A DNA stretch of 42,214 nucleotides, taken from assembly GCA_002482775.1 (NCBI GenBank), contig DLGQ01000012.1, forward strand, positions 27,211 to 69,424, written 5' to 3'. A program made the translations under genes and the position numbers. Under the pieces are notes generated by a model that saw only the letters and a program-made list of their open reading frames with translations, made no database searches and had not been told where the DNA came from. The DNA comes from Flavobacteriales bacterium UBA7690 (lineage in GTDB: Bacteria; Bacteroidota; Bacteroidia; Flavobacteriales_F; PHOS-HE28). Below are positions 1 to 8,702 of the stretch, piece by piece (the stretch's first letter is position 1; each line of letters starts with the position of its first letter).

Positions 1-1234
1 CGCTGAAATCACGGGTGATCTCCAACGGTGCGTTGGCCTTGATGTTCTCGTTCATCGCCAGGGTCTGTTGCCATACGCTCAACTGGTTCTGTGCATCGCG
101 GCGCTGCGCGCTGCCCGGGGCTAGGGAGGCCACCAACGATTCCCATTGCGGGATCACTTCCGTGCGGATCTGATGTTCCGTATGCGCGTAACTGCTGATC
201 AGGTTCTCGGGCGTCATCGCCAGCCGGGCATCCTTTACCACCGCCGCGCAAGTGGGTCGTGTGATGATCTTTCCCATCCCATAGGCATACCGGATCGCAC
301 TGCCGATGAAGACATCGTTCGGCACATCGTCATCATGCGGTGTTTCGAAGGTGCTCGTGGTCGACAAGCAGGTCTTGTACTCACCGAATTCCGTTTCCTC
401 CCTACCCACGGTCAGATCCACCCCGGCTTCAGCGTAGATGTCGTAATCGGTCTCCACGATCAGGCCCACGGATCCTTCCGTTCCCACCGTGACCTTTCCC
501 CAGACGCCAGCCTGCTCATCCGTGGTGACGGAATAGGCTTGGCCGAAGCACGTGGTTTCTCCGGTGGACATGGAGCTGTAGCTCTGGTCGCCCGGTGGAT
601 CGCGCAGGATGAACAAGGGTGCTTGCGGCGCATTGAAGTGGCCCAGCACGCTCGTGTAACTGGTCCCCAGCATCACGGCTTGGAAGCGCAGGTCCGCATA
701 CGGTGCTTGGTCCGTGGGCCGGATGAAGCGCAACGCGAACTCACGCACACCGTTCTGTGTCCAGGCATCACCATAGGGATGCGTGATGGTGAGCACCGAG
801 GTGCCACCGTAGCCGTCCGGTGGTACGGTATAGTCGTCGAACGATTCAACGGTCGTGGCGATCTGGCATGAGGTGCAGAGCTGACCATCCACGTAGAGTT
901 TCCAGTTGGGTTGCACCGCCGGTTGAATGAAGTTCGCACGCCAGGTCATGCGCATCTGGAAGGACTGTAGACCGCCGCCGCCCCGCAGGCTGTAATACCG
1001 CGATACGCCCTGTGAGCTTCCACCCCAGGCCTGTTCGAAGTCCGCCACCGAATAGAGCGGGTTGGAAGCGCCACTGCATTGTGCGGGGCCGCTGATGATA
1101 TTGCATTGGGTGACGTTGACGTAGCCGCTGTTGTCGGTGTGTAGCTGGCCCACCTGGGTCTGGGCCGCTAGAAAGGATGAGCTCAGGCTCAACGCTACCG
1201 CGAAAAGGTTGGTCAGTAGTGGATGGGGTCGCAT
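1..1234 (-). CDS. Large secreted protein, N-terminal part only (runs off the left edge)
   Basis: The frame stays open from an ATG at 1234 down to base 1, giving 411 codons with no stop, so the C-terminus lies outside the window. It begins with a signal peptide (MRPHPLLTNLF, hydrophobic core, then AAQ at about residue 25). The next 150 residues look beta-rich (RYYSLRGGGG, MRMTWRANF, WKLYVDGQLCTSCQ). Near residues 205-225 is a stretch reading PLFILRDPPGDQSYS, followed by alternating polar/hydrophobic strands and DVFIGSAIRYAYG. Residues 330-411 look helical (ENLISSYAHTEHQIRTEVIPQWESLV). I do not recognise a named domain; from memory, DPPG-box stretches like this occur in very large surface proteins of Bacteroidota. 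Its neighbour on the same strand is a T9SS cargo protein, so it is probably exported and T9SS-linked too, but the sorting domain that would prove this is not visible. Confidence 0.75.
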   Translation of the reverse strand, partial: MRPHPLLTNLFAVALSLSSSFLAAQTQVGQLHTDNSGYVNVTQCNIISGPAQCSGASNPLYSVADFEQAWGGSSQGVSRYYSLRGGGGLQSFQMRMTWRANFIQPAVQPNWKLYVDGQLCTSCQIATTVESFDDYTVPPDGYGGTSVLTITHPYGDAWTQNGVREFALRFIRPTDQAPYADLRFQAVMLGTSYTSVLGHFNAPQAPLFILRDPPGDQSYSSMSTGETTCFGQAYSVTTDEQAGVWGKVTVGTEGSVGLIVETDYDIYAEAGVDLTVGREETEFGEYKTCLSTTSTFETPHDDDVPNDVFIGSAIRYAYGMGKIITRPTCAAVVKDARLAMTPENLISSYAHTEHQIRTEVIPQWESLVASLAPGSAQRRDAQNQLSVWQQTLAMNENIKANAPLEITRDFS

Positions 1235-1308
1235 GGGAGAGCGGTGGATGGGGTGAGGGACGTGAATGATCGGTGGTGTTGTGCGTTAGTGTGGTGCCGT
1301 TCGATCGC

Positions 1309-3030
1309 TCAGTGCTGAACGACGATCCGTTTCACAGCGCTCCACTGTGGATCGCTCACACGCATGATGTAGGTGCCATTCGGCAGGTGGGCCAGGTCCA
1401 CATCTAGGATGGACTTATTGGGGTTGGTGTTGAAGACTGCACGCCCCAGTGCATCATGGATGTCCAGTCGCGTGTCCGGGGATAGCCCGAGTTCTGCAAG
1501 GTCGATGCGGAAATGGCCGTCGCTCGGGTTGGGCAGTACTTGGACCATCGCGGAGGTAGCGCTCTCTTCGATCCCCGTTACGTTCTCCACCGTTACTGCG
1601 CATGTGCAGGTACTGGCATTGTCGTTCTCATCCGTTACGGTGAGGACAGCGCTTTGTAAACCCACATCACTCATACTGAACGAGCTCGGCGAGACGCTGA
1701 GGGCGATCTCCCCGCAATTGTCCGAACTGCCGTTGTCCACATCCTGTGCGGTGATGATGGTATTCTCGCCCTCGATCACGTCGATGGAAAGCCCCGCCAG
1801 GCAAAGGGCTGTCGGAGGTGTGTTGTCCATGCTCACCACGTTCACGGTGGTGTTCGCAGACGATCCGCAGGCGTCGATCACCCTGATGTTGAAGGGGCCT
1901 ACCGGTCGGTTCCCGACGGAGGTCGCGGTGATCACATCCACCTCGTTGATGATATACTGGAGCGCTCCAATGCCACCGCTGGCGGCCCAGGAGACCGCGC
2001 CGTCGTTCGCATCGGGGCATGACGTGCCGGAACTCGCCACAACTGAAATGGCGAGTGGGGTGGGCGCCTGGGCGGTGACGTTCAGGCAGAAAGTACCTGT
2101 ATTGGCCTGGTAACCCTCCACGATGACCGCATGATCCCCTGCGCAGAGCTCGCGAATGATCTGGGAGGTGCCACCGGCGCCGCCACCATCGTCATCCGAT
2201 ACGATCAGCCCGGTGCTGGGCAGCGCGAACAGATGGATCTTGGTGTCGAAGTTGGTCGGGTTGCAGTTCGTGGTGATGGTGACCCTGCTGGGCTCGTCCA
2301 GGTGGAACCGGTAGAACACGTCCGGCGCGGCATCCCCTTGCTGGTTCGTGTAATTGAGATTGACCAGGCTGCGCTGGTTGGGAACGATACGGTTGCTGTT
2401 CACATCCCGCTTCGTGGTGTTCATGTCAACGGTGCCTAGGTTGAGCAGGTTGTCCCATCCGGATCCGGCCGTGTAGCGCCAGGTCAGTTCCATGCGTTGG
2501 TTGAAGATCGGGTTGTTGGGCAGGAGCCAAGTGGTGCCACTGGCAAGCCAGGGATTCCAGCCGCCCGGCGCGAAATCCGGACTGGGGTAGATGATGGGCA
2601 TTTCGGTCGCCCCATCGCGTAGTGTGTAGTTGCCACCCCAATACCAATCGTCGTAGGTGGGGTCATAATAGCAGTCGAATTCACCATCTGATTCCCATGT
2701 CCTGCCTCGAAGAGAGATATACGAGTCGTGAGGAATATTGGTCCTGGCCCACCAACCTTCCGTAGTGCCGGTTTTTGCACAGGGGAGGCCCTCACAATCC
2801 CATGTTTCGCAGGTATACGCACCAGCGATCTCACCGTTCAAGCTTAATTCAGTGGATATGGTGGGATCCGCCCAACTATCGCCATCAAAATCGCCTTGGT
2901 AGGTGCTCTCCACGACGTGCAGTTCGAAGTTGATCGTCTTGTTGATCACGTCCGTTCCATACTGTGCTTGTGAGGGATGGATGGCGCAGGCCGCCACCAC
3001 GACCGCAAGAAGCGTAGATGTCTTTTTCAT
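1309..3030 (-). CDS. Secreted protein with PPC-like, SprB-like and T9SS type A sorting domains
   Basis: Predicted 573 residues. I chose the ATG at 3030 because it starts a clean signal peptide (MKKTSTLLAVVVAACA, cleavage after SQA-Q); the longer frame only adds an unlikely leader. Residues about 25-245 are an unrecognised aromatic-rich region with several Cys. Residues about 248-318 resemble a bacterial pre-peptidase C-terminal domain (FDTKIHLFAL, VSDDDGGGAGG, ELCAGDHAVIVEGY). About 327-400 resembles an SprB repeat (SCPDANDGAVSWAASGGIG then VIDACGSSANTTVNV), and 402-480 a HYR-like beta domain with cysteines. The last 80 residues are a type A sorting domain (VQVLPNPSDGHFRIDL, LPNGTYIMRVSD, KRIVVQH). 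It is most likely carried across the outer membrane by T9SS and anchored or released. No catalytic motif is visible, so an adhesive or structural role is inferred. Confidence 0.85.
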   Translation of the reverse strand: MKKTSTLLAVVVAACAIHPSQAQYGTDVINKTINFELHVVESTYQGDFDGDSWADPTISTELSLNGEIAGAYTCETWDCEGLPCAKTGTTEGWWARTNIPHDSYISLRGRTWESDGEFDCYYDPTYDDWYWGGNYTLRDGATEMPIIYPSPDFAPGGWNPWLASGTTWLLPNNPIFNQRMELTWRYTAGSGWDNLLNLGTVDMNTTKRDVNSNRIVPNQRSLVNLNYTNQQGDAAPDVFYRFHLDEPSRVTITTNCNPTNFDTKIHLFALPSTGLIVSDDDGGGAGGTSQIIRELCAGDHAVIVEGYQANTGTFCLNVTAQAPTPLAISVVASSGTSCPDANDGAVSWAASGGIGALQYIINEVDVITATSVGNRPVGPFNIRVIDACGSSANTTVNVVSMDNTPPTALCLAGLSIDVIEGENTIITAQDVDNGSSDNCGEIALSVSPSSFSMSDVGLQSAVLTVTDENDNASTCTCAVTVENVTGIEESATSAMVQVLPNPSDGHFRIDLAELGLSPDTRLDIHDALGRAVFNTNPNKSILDVDLAHLPNGTYIMRVSDPQWSAVKRIVVQH

Positions 3031-3182
3031 GGTTTCATTGTTGGTGTTCCCCGGACCTGACTGGACCGGCAATGCAAACAGACCACGAACGCGCCTCGTC
3101 CACAATCGTTCATACCAATGAGGTTGACGTGACCGCATCATTGATTCCAATGACCTCCCCACCGCCTTAGCGCTTATCTGCG

Positions 3183-3190
3183 TATGTTCG
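3183..3190 (+). promoter_or_regulatory. Candidate -7 promoter element (TATGTTCG) for the histidine kinase
   Basis: TATGTTCG matches the Bacteroidota TAnnTTTG element with one change. It lies 42 bases before the kinase ATG, inside the 202-base divergent gap 3031-3232 that also holds the promoter of the minus-strand secreted protein. No clear -33 TTTG partner was found. Confidence 0.35.
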
Positions 3191-3232
3191 GTGTGTAGTG
3201 GCCGCGCTGTTCTACTCTCCCAACTATTGCGC

Positions 3233-6200
3233 ATGCGCTGGAAGACCCGGCTGAGCCTGCTATACACCTTGTTGTGCAGCGTTACCGCCCACGCGCAGCT
3301 GGACACCGTGGATGTCCACCTCGACGCCATCACCGTGGAAGACGGCCTGCCGCAGGGCTACGTGCAGGCCATCGCGCAGGACAGCACCGGCTACCTCTGG
3401 TTCGGCACGAAGGATGGGCTCGCGCGTTACGATGGGTACGAGTTCCAGGTGTTCCGGCACAACGAGCAGGACACCAACAGCATCGGCGGCGACCACATCA
3501 GCAGCTTGTTGGTGGATCGCGAAGGATTCCTGTGGGTGGGCCTTGCACCTTTCGGATTGGACCGGTACGATCCACGAACGGGGCGCTTCGCGCATGTGCG
3601 AATGGAGCACTTGGAAGAAGGCGTATCGTCCCGATTGCAGTCACGCCTGTGTACCGATGGTCTTGGCCGGATCTGGTTGAACACACACACCACCCAAGGT
3701 TGGTGTACACGCATAGTGCAGCCCGGACGGGAGAAGGAGCTGGTGGCGATGGACGCGCGCCGGTTGCCCCGGCCGGTGGTTCCAATGCAGGATGCACTTG
3801 TCTTCATTGGCCCTGGAGGTGATCCGTGGATCGCCAATGCGGATACCATCCGGTGTGTCCATCTTTTGGCGGATGGTTCCCATCAGGTCATCGATCATCC
3901 GCATAAGATCCCTTGGCGCGCTATGGACGGAGTACGTGAGACCCCGCAGATGGTCGTTGACCCGATCACCGGGCAGATGCTCGTAGCCGAACACGGCTCC
4001 ATCACCAGCCGCACGTACGATCACACAGCACCCTCCGATACCATCCACATCAAGGGCTCGGATTTCCAGCAGTTCGATCTGTTGGACAGCCGCGGCCGCA
4101 TCTGGGGCGGCCCTAAATTCCGCCTGGACCAGCGCTTGGACCTGGTACACGAGCGGTTGGAGGTGATCACACTACACGGCGCGTTCCCAGAGGGCATCAA
4201 GCGGACGAACGGCATTCGTCCCACGTTCGAGGACCGTGCTGGTAACCTGTGGTTCAACACTGCCGGTTACGGTGTCTTCCGCACGGGTCTTCATCGGGAG
4301 CGTTTCAAGCCTGTGGATCCTGGTTTGCTCCCCGGGGTATATCCGGCCAATTCAAGCGGCTCTGTACTGCTGGGGTTCATAAGCAGAGGGCTTACGTTTC
4401 GTTACGGCAAGACCGTGGATTTTGCGCGCGCCAGTTTGCCGTTCCATCGAGAGCCGGATCACATGGAACGCGGCGTGGTAGATGAACAAGGCAGGCTCTG
4501 GCTCGGAGAGGCGGTGCGTGGCACGCGTGAAGTGCGGGCGGCTGTGCTCGACGAGAAGGGTCTGTCCTATGTCGCTGCGATGGCGAACGAACGCTTGCGC
4601 GACATTTTCCCGGGGCCGGGCAACACCATGTGGATGGTCTCCGCAACGGAAGAGGATGTGGTCACCAACATCACACACCTCGATGCGCGCACCGGCAACA
4701 TTATTCGGCGCTATGTACCACCGATCTCCTTCGGCACGGGTGAATACCTCTCCATTTCCTCTTTCACCCACCACCCGGATGGCACGGTGTGGATGGGCAC
4801 GGTGGCCGGCCTGCATCACCTGGATCCGAAGACGGGTGTGTGGACCGTGTACAAGCATGATGAGCACGATCCGCTTTCATTGCCGCACGACATGGTCTTC
4901 ACCACCTGCCTCGATCCGAGCGATCCGTATCTGCTTTGGGTGGGCACCAACGGTGGAGGTCTCGCGCGTTTCGACCTGCGCACGCAGCAGATCAAGACGT
5001 ACACCACCAAGGATGGCTTGCCGAACAATGTGATCTATGGCATCCTCCCGGATGCGCACAACAACCTGTGGATCGGCACAAACCAGGGCCTTGCCCAGTT
5101 CGATCCCAGCACGGGAAAGATGACGATCTATACCAAGGAGGACGGCTTACCGAGCAACGAATTCAACCGCTACTGCTACGCGAAGACCGACAACGGCGAA
5201 CTCTGGTTCGAGGGCATGGGCGGTGCCTTCCACTTCAACCCCGAAGAGTTCTACGAGGCCATCCCCGCATCGCCCACGGTGATCACCGGCCTGAAGCTCG
5301 TGGGTAAGGCTGTTGCTGTGGCGGGCCTCGGGAGCACTAATGGCGAAGGTTACGAACTGCCCGCGCCCATCGAGTTCGTGCGCAGCATCACGCTGCCCTA
5401 CAGCGAGCGCATGATCACCTTCACCTTCGCCTGCATGGACCACACCGCACCGCTGAAGAACACCTTCCGGTATAGGCTGGATAACTTCAGCACCGATTGG
5501 GTGGAGGTGGGCACGCAGCACGAGGCCACCTTCACCAACCTCGATCCCGGCACCTACACGTTCCGTGTGCAAGGGCGCAACAGCGCGGGTGTGTGGGACG
5601 AGCGCGGCGCGGCGATGCAACTCATCATCACGCCGCCGTGGTGGGGCACCTGGTGGTTCAGGATCCTTGCGGCGTTGTTGATCACGGCCGGGGTCGTCGC
5701 CTTCTATCGTTACCGCCTGGCGCAAGCCGTGAAAGTGGTGCGTGTGCGCGAACGCATCGCCCGCGACCTGCACGACGAGATCGGCAGCACCCTCAGCAGC
5801 GTATCGCTCTTCAGTAGCGTGGCGCAGAAGAAGGCCGCTGGCAAAGCGCCCGAAGCAAGCGAGCTTTTGGGCCGCATCACCGACAGCACCACTCAAGTGC
5901 TCGAGGCGATGAACGACATCGTGTGGGCCGTGAACGCCGACAACGACGACATGGTCAGCGTGATCAAGCGCATGCACGCCTTCGCCGTGAGTGTGACTGA
6001 AGCGCGTGGATGCGAACTTCATCTGAATGCCGATGAGGAACTGAAGAGCTGGCGACTGGGGATGACCCAGCGCAAGAACCTCTACCTCATCTTCAAGGAA
6101 GCGGTGAACAACGCTATGAAGTACTCCGGCTGCTTGAACCTGCGTGTGGACTTGATGCGTGACCGTTCGGCCATCGTATTGCGTGTAGCAGATGACGGCA

Positions 6201-6406
6201 AGGGCTTCGATACCAATGCGCTGAATGAAAGGGTGGGCGGCGGCAACGGTCTGGGCAACATGCGCAACCGTGCAGCGGAGATCCCCGGTACGCTCAGCAT
6301 CACCAGCGCAACGGGAAAGGGGACTACTGTGGAACTCCGCTTCTTGCCGGGCGAAGGTAAAAGGTCATTGGAACCAATGACGCCGGGCGCCGAACAAGCG
6401 CGATAG
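3233..6406 (+). CDS. Two-component sensor histidine kinase with periplasmic propeller and Y_Y_Y domain
   Basis: Predicted 1057 residues. The ATG at 3233 is preferred over the frame's earlier ATG because it gives a signal peptide (MRWKTRLSLLYTLLCSVTAHAQ). Residues about 25-700 carry repeated two-component-regulator propeller blades (LWFGTKDGLARYDG, FLWVGLAPFG, VWMGTVAGLHHLDP, LWVGTNGGGLARFD, LWIGTNQGLAQFD). A Y_Y_Y domain follows at about 718-803 (FRYRLDNFSTDWVEVG, PGTYTFRVQGRN). One membrane segment follows at about 804-828. The cytoplasmic part has a HisKA_3 dimerisation domain with phospho-acceptor H847 in RDLHDEIGSTLSS and a HATPase_c domain (KEAVNNAMKYS N-box, DDGKGFD, GNGLGNMRNRA). Unlike hybrid sensors there is no receiver; the receiver is the next gene, 9 bases away. 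The ligand is unknown; in related systems the propeller senses glycans or other extracellular signals, but no SusCD pair lies nearby. Confidence 0.93.
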   Translation: MRWKTRLSLLYTLLCSVTAHAQLDTVDVHLDAITVEDGLPQGYVQAIAQDSTGYLWFGTKDGLARYDGYEFQVFRHNEQDTNSIGGDHISSLLVDREGFLWVGLAPFGLDRYDPRTGRFAHVRMEHLEEGVSSRLQSRLCTDGLGRIWLNTHTTQGWCTRIVQPGREKELVAMDARRLPRPVVPMQDALVFIGPGGDPWIANADTIRCVHLLADGSHQVIDHPHKIPWRAMDGVRETPQMVVDPITGQMLVAEHGSITSRTYDHTAPSDTIHIKGSDFQQFDLLDSRGRIWGGPKFRLDQRLDLVHERLEVITLHGAFPEGIKRTNGIRPTFEDRAGNLWFNTAGYGVFRTGLHRERFKPVDPGLLPGVYPANSSGSVLLGFISRGLTFRYGKTVDFARASLPFHREPDHMERGVVDEQGRLWLGEAVRGTREVRAAVLDEKGLSYVAAMANERLRDIFPGPGNTMWMVSATEEDVVTNITHLDARTGNIIRRYVPPISFGTGEYLSISSFTHHPDGTVWMGTVAGLHHLDPKTGVWTVYKHDEHDPLSLPHDMVFTTCLDPSDPYLLWVGTNGGGLARFDLRTQQIKTYTTKDGLPNNVIYGILPDAHNNLWIGTNQGLAQFDPSTGKMTIYTKEDGLPSNEFNRYCYAKTDNGELWFEGMGGAFHFNPEEFYEAIPASPTVITGLKLVGKAVAVAGLGSTNGEGYELPAPIEFVRSITLPYSERMITFTFACMDHTAPLKNTFRYRLDNFSTDWVEVGTQHEATFTNLDPGTYTFRVQGRNSAGVWDERGAAMQLIITPPWWGTWWFRILAALLITAGVVAFYRYRLAQAVKVVRVRERIARDLHDEIGSTLSSVSLFSSVAQKKAAGKAPEASELLGRITDSTTQVLEAMNDIVWAVNADNDDMVSVIKRMHAFAVSVTEARGCELHLNADEELKSWRLGMTQRKNLYLIFKEAVNNAMKYSGCLNLRVDLMRDRSAIVLRVADDGKGFDTNALNERVGGGNGLGNMRNRAAEIPGTLSITSATGKGTTVELRFLPGEGKRSLEPMTPGAEQAR

Positions 6407-6411
6407 TTTTG
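6404..6411 (+). promoter_or_regulatory. TAGTTTTG -7 element overlapping the kinase stop codon
   Basis: TAGTTTTG matches TAnnTTTG exactly. Its first three bases are the TAG stop of the kinase gene, and the response-regulator ATG follows after four bases (CCCC). It could give the regulator its own, nearly leaderless transcript besides read-through from the kinase. No good -33 element was seen at the usual distance. Confidence 0.4.
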
Positions 6412-6415
6412 CCCC

Positions 6416-7057
6416 ATGGAATTGCGCGTGGCCATCTTCGACGACAACGCCAAGCGGCGCGAAGGGCTTCAGTTGCTCATCGACTCCACGGAGAACATGA
6501 CATTCGTGGGCAGCTGGCCCGATTGCCGCGACGTGGTGCGTCACATCGTCGAGACAACACCGGATGTGGTGCTCATGGACATCGACATGCCGCATGTGGA
6601 CGGCATCGCGGGGGTGGTCCTCATCCGCAAGCAGTTCAAGGACGTGAAGATCCTGATGCAAACGGTGTTCGAGGACAACGAGAAGATCTTCGACGCCATA
6701 CGTGCCGGCGCCAACGGCTATCTCTTGAAGCAGACCGCACCCACCAAGCTCATCGATGGCATCATCGAAGTGGCCCAAGGTGGCGCGCCGATGACACCGA
6801 TCGTGGCTTCCAAGGTGCTCAAGCTCTTCGCGCAACGCGGCAATGGTTCCTCCAAGACCGTTGACTTCAACCTCACCGATCGCGAAGTGGAGATCCTGCG
6901 TTACCTCGTTGACGGCTACAGCTACAAGATGATCGCTGAGAAGTGTGCGGTCTCCTACGCCACGGTGAACACGCACGTGAGCCACATCTACCAGAAGCTC
7001 CAGGTGAAGAGCGTGGCTGGCGCGGTAAGCTTGGCTGTGCGCGAGGGGCTGGTGTGA
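6416..7057 (+). CDS. Response regulator, NarL/FixJ (LuxR-type HTH) family
   Basis: Predicted 213 residues, the normal length for the family. The receiver domain (1-120) has the acidic pair D9/D10, phospho-acceptor D55 in VVLMDIDMPHVDG, T83 and K105 in GYLLKQT. The C-terminal LuxR-type helix-turn-helix spans about 148-213 (LTDREVEILRYLVDGYS, KMIAEKCAVSYATVNTHVSHIYQKL). It is the obvious partner of the upstream kinase: same strand, 9-base gap, and the HisKA_3/NarL pairing is standard. Phosphorylation at D55 should promote dimerisation and DNA binding. Its targets cannot be read from the window. It ends three bases before the convergent VanZ-like gene. Confidence 0.95.
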   Translation: MELRVAIFDDNAKRREGLQLLIDSTENMTFVGSWPDCRDVVRHIVETTPDVVLMDIDMPHVDGIAGVVLIRKQFKDVKILMQTVFEDNEKIFDAIRAGANGYLLKQTAPTKLIDGIIEVAQGGAPMTPIVASKVLKLFAQRGNGSSKTVDFNLTDREVEILRYLVDGYSYKMIAEKCAVSYATVNTHVSHIYQKLQVKSVAGAVSLAVREGLV

Positions 7058-7060
7058 GGG

Positions 7061-7669
7061 CTAAGCAGGTGTGCGGTTCGCTGTTGAGCGCACAGTCCCC
7101 GAAGAGCGATGGAGGATCATGAACAGGATCACCGACCCCACCATGTTCATCGCCATATCCTTCCATGCATCCGTATCGAAGCCTTGCAGGATGTCTCCGC
7201 TCCAGGCATCTTGGTACAATTCAATACCTACGCCAAGCACATTGAAGCAGACCAGCCCGGAGATGAGGGCTTGGCGCGGCGGCCAGCGAACGAACAATAG
7301 GAACACCAGGTAGAACACCAGCCCGATCACCAGTGCGAAGCCGATGTGCTCGGCCATGTTCAGCGCGAATTCCACCGGAGCAGACCAGCGGAACGGCCTG
7401 CAGCGCACCAGCACCACGGCCCACAGATAGGCCAGGAAGAGCAGGTCGTAGGTGCGGCGACCCGGGTGTTGGCGGTACCCCGGTACACGCGCCAGGCCCA
7501 CGAGGATGCCCCCGAGAACGGCCGCGTAGGGGAGGATATAGTGGTGCCCGGTGAGCAGGATGGCCAGCACTGGCAAGGTCCACAGAAGAACGAGGAATAC
7601 GCCGGCCATGCGGGGAAAGTACCTGACATTCTGGTCCGTTGCCTGGCGGGGTCCAAGTTTTTCGACCAT
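7061..7669 (-). CDS. VanZ-like membrane protein
   Basis: Predicted 202 residues with about five hydrophobic segments (VFLVLLWTLPVLAILL, YAAVLGGILVGLA, LLFLAYLWAVVLV, IGFALVIGLVFYLVFLLFV, MNMVGSVILFMIL). The pattern H-x-GFALVIG, then GVGIELYQD, then WKDMAMNMVGSV fits the VanZ-like superfamily, in which an acidic/Gln pair and a D-x(3-6)-N-x2-G motif recur. The family is named after a teicoplanin-resistance accessory protein, but most members have no proven role. The first ATG (7669) is used; a second at residue 21 is a credible alternative directly before the first hydrophobic segment. It diverges from the small basic gene at 7711 across a 41-base gap. Confidence 0.7.
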   Translation of the reverse strand: MVEKLGPRQATDQNVRYFPRMAGVFLVLLWTLPVLAILLTGHHYILPYAAVLGGILVGLARVPGYRQHPGRRTYDLLFLAYLWAVVLVRCRPFRWSAPVEFALNMAEHIGFALVIGLVFYLVFLLFVRWPPRQALISGLVCFNVLGVGIELYQDAWSGDILQGFDTDAWKDMAMNMVGSVILFMILHRSSGTVRSTANRTPA

Positions 7670-7684
7670 CTAGGCCAGTCTTAT

Positions 7685-7692
7685 TACCTTCG
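7685..7692 (+). promoter_or_regulatory. TACCTTCG -7 element before the 42-residue gene
   Basis: TACCTTCG fits TAnnTTTG with T to C at position 7. It lies 18 bases before the ATG at 7711 in the short divergent gap, and supports the small gene being expressed. Confidence 0.4.
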
Positions 7693-7710
7693 CGCCTCAT
7701 TTTACCGACC

Positions 7711-7839
7711 ATGCCCCAAGACGCGAACGCCCGCCTCAACGCCAAGCGGAAAGCCACGATCAAGATCGCCCGCCTGAAAGCTAAAGCTGAAGCCGCCGGA
7801 CAGACCGCCCCGAAACGGGAGCGCAAGACCGCGGAGTGA
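7711..7839 (+). CDS. Small basic Lys/Ala-rich protein, 42 residues
   Basis: The peptide starts MPQDANARLNAKRKATIKIA and ends KRERKTAE. Lys, Arg and Ala make up more than half of it, with no membrane segment or signal peptide, and it is likely a single helix. An upstream in-frame ATG exists (7639), but the promoter-like TACCTTCG lies between the two, favouring 7711. A strong terminator follows 20 bases after the stop. Having both a promoter element and a terminator of its own argues that this is a real gene. The function is unknown; nucleic-acid or ribosome binding is only a guess from its charge. Confidence 0.55.
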   Translation: MPQDANARLNAKRKATIKIARLKAKAEAAGQTAPKRERKTAE

Positions 7840-7858
7840 TCCTCGCTGGATAGCAATG

Positions 7859-7886
7859 AAAAGCCCCGTCGTTGGACGGGGCTTTC
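7859..7886. terminator. Bidirectional intrinsic terminator
   Basis: AAGCCCCGTC, a four-base loop (GTTG) and GACGGGGCTT form a perfect 10-bp GC-rich stem flanked by A and T runs on both sides. It sits between the convergent ends of the 42-residue gene and the jelly-roll-like protein gene, so it can serve both strands. Confidence 0.85.
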
Positions 7887-7902
7887 TGCGTTGCATCAGC
7901 TG

Positions 7903-8649
7903 TCAGTCCTCTTTCGGCACTTGCTTCAACGAGATGCCATCGATGTAGTAGTAGGCGTAGCGGTTATCCGCCCCTTCGATCATGTTCTTCGATTCCAGGC
8001 CCACGTACGGGAACACGCCGAGCATGACGAATTCTTCCTTGCCATCGGCCACGAAGGTGCCCTTCACTTCCGTCCACTTGTTGCGCTCTTCGATGATCTT
8101 TTCCGTGTACACCTGCGGCGACTCTTCCATGAACTTACGGTTCTGGTAGCTGAGGTCCTGTTGCGTGAAGAAGGCGCCCACGCCCATGATGGAACGGTCG
8201 CTGTTGCCTGCCAAGGCCACGTGGAAGGTGAGTTCGTAGGTGGAGTCTTCCATCAACGGCTTGATCAGTTCGCCCTTGAGGTACTCTGAGTACGCTCCCC
8301 AAGCGGGTTTGAAGATGTCGTTCTGGTCGTACGCTTCGTAATTGCGCTGCACATCGGCCTTCCAGCCGCAGAAGCCGGCGTAGTAGTCCCCCTCGAAGGG
8401 TTTGCAGTCGCCGTAGTCGTTCACTGGAATGCCCACCGTCTTGGGCGAGGCGCTGGGCGCGAACAGGTCGGCAAGGCCGAGGTTGGCGTCGCGCCAGCCC
8501 GTGGCGAATTTCAATTGATCGTAGGTGGTCGGCTCCTTGTCAACATTCTCGAAACCGCCGTTGCGGATCAATTCGAGGTCGTAGTTCTGTGCATAAGCGC
8601 ACGAAGTGATCACAAGAGCGGAAAGGGAGAGGGTACGTATCATGTTCAT
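7903..8649 (-). CDS. Secreted jelly-roll-like protein (carbohydrate-binding-module-like fold)
   Basis: Predicted 248 residues. The ATG at 8649 (or the in-frame ATG six bases on) precedes a signal peptide (MIRTLSLSALVITSCAYAQ). The mature protein opens with ELIRNGGFENVDKEP, then FATGWRDANLGLADLF, the N-P/G-x-FE plus W pattern that begins many Bacteroidota jelly-roll domains, often ahead of OmpA domains. It ends YAYYYIDGISLKQVPKED, a typical last strand of such a domain. There is no OmpA domain and no recognisable T9SS sorting domain, so it may stay in the periplasm. SCAYAQ could also be read as a weak lipobox, but AQ cleavage is more likely. TACCTTGG on the minus strand about 18 bases before the start resembles the -7 element. 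Confidence 0.75.
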   Translation of the reverse strand: MNMIRTLSLSALVITSCAYAQNYDLELIRNGGFENVDKEPTTYDQLKFATGWRDANLGLADLFAPSASPKTVGIPVNDYGDCKPFEGDYYAGFCGWKADVQRNYEAYDQNDIFKPAWGAYSEYLKGELIKPLMEDSTYELTFHVALAGNSDRSIMGVGAFFTQQDLSYQNRKFMEESPQVYTEKIIEERNKWTEVKGTFVADGKEEFVMLGVFPYVGLESKNMIEGADNRYAYYYIDGISLKQVPKED

Positions 8650-8702
8650 CGGCTGGGAACGGTGCCAAGGTAGTGGCAAGGTCCGTGCCGAGGAAGCGGT
8701 AC

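Noticed and set aside
146..871. 241-residue plus-strand frame at the left end
   Set aside because: It is the shadow of the minus-strand secreted protein that runs off the edge and has a signal peptide.
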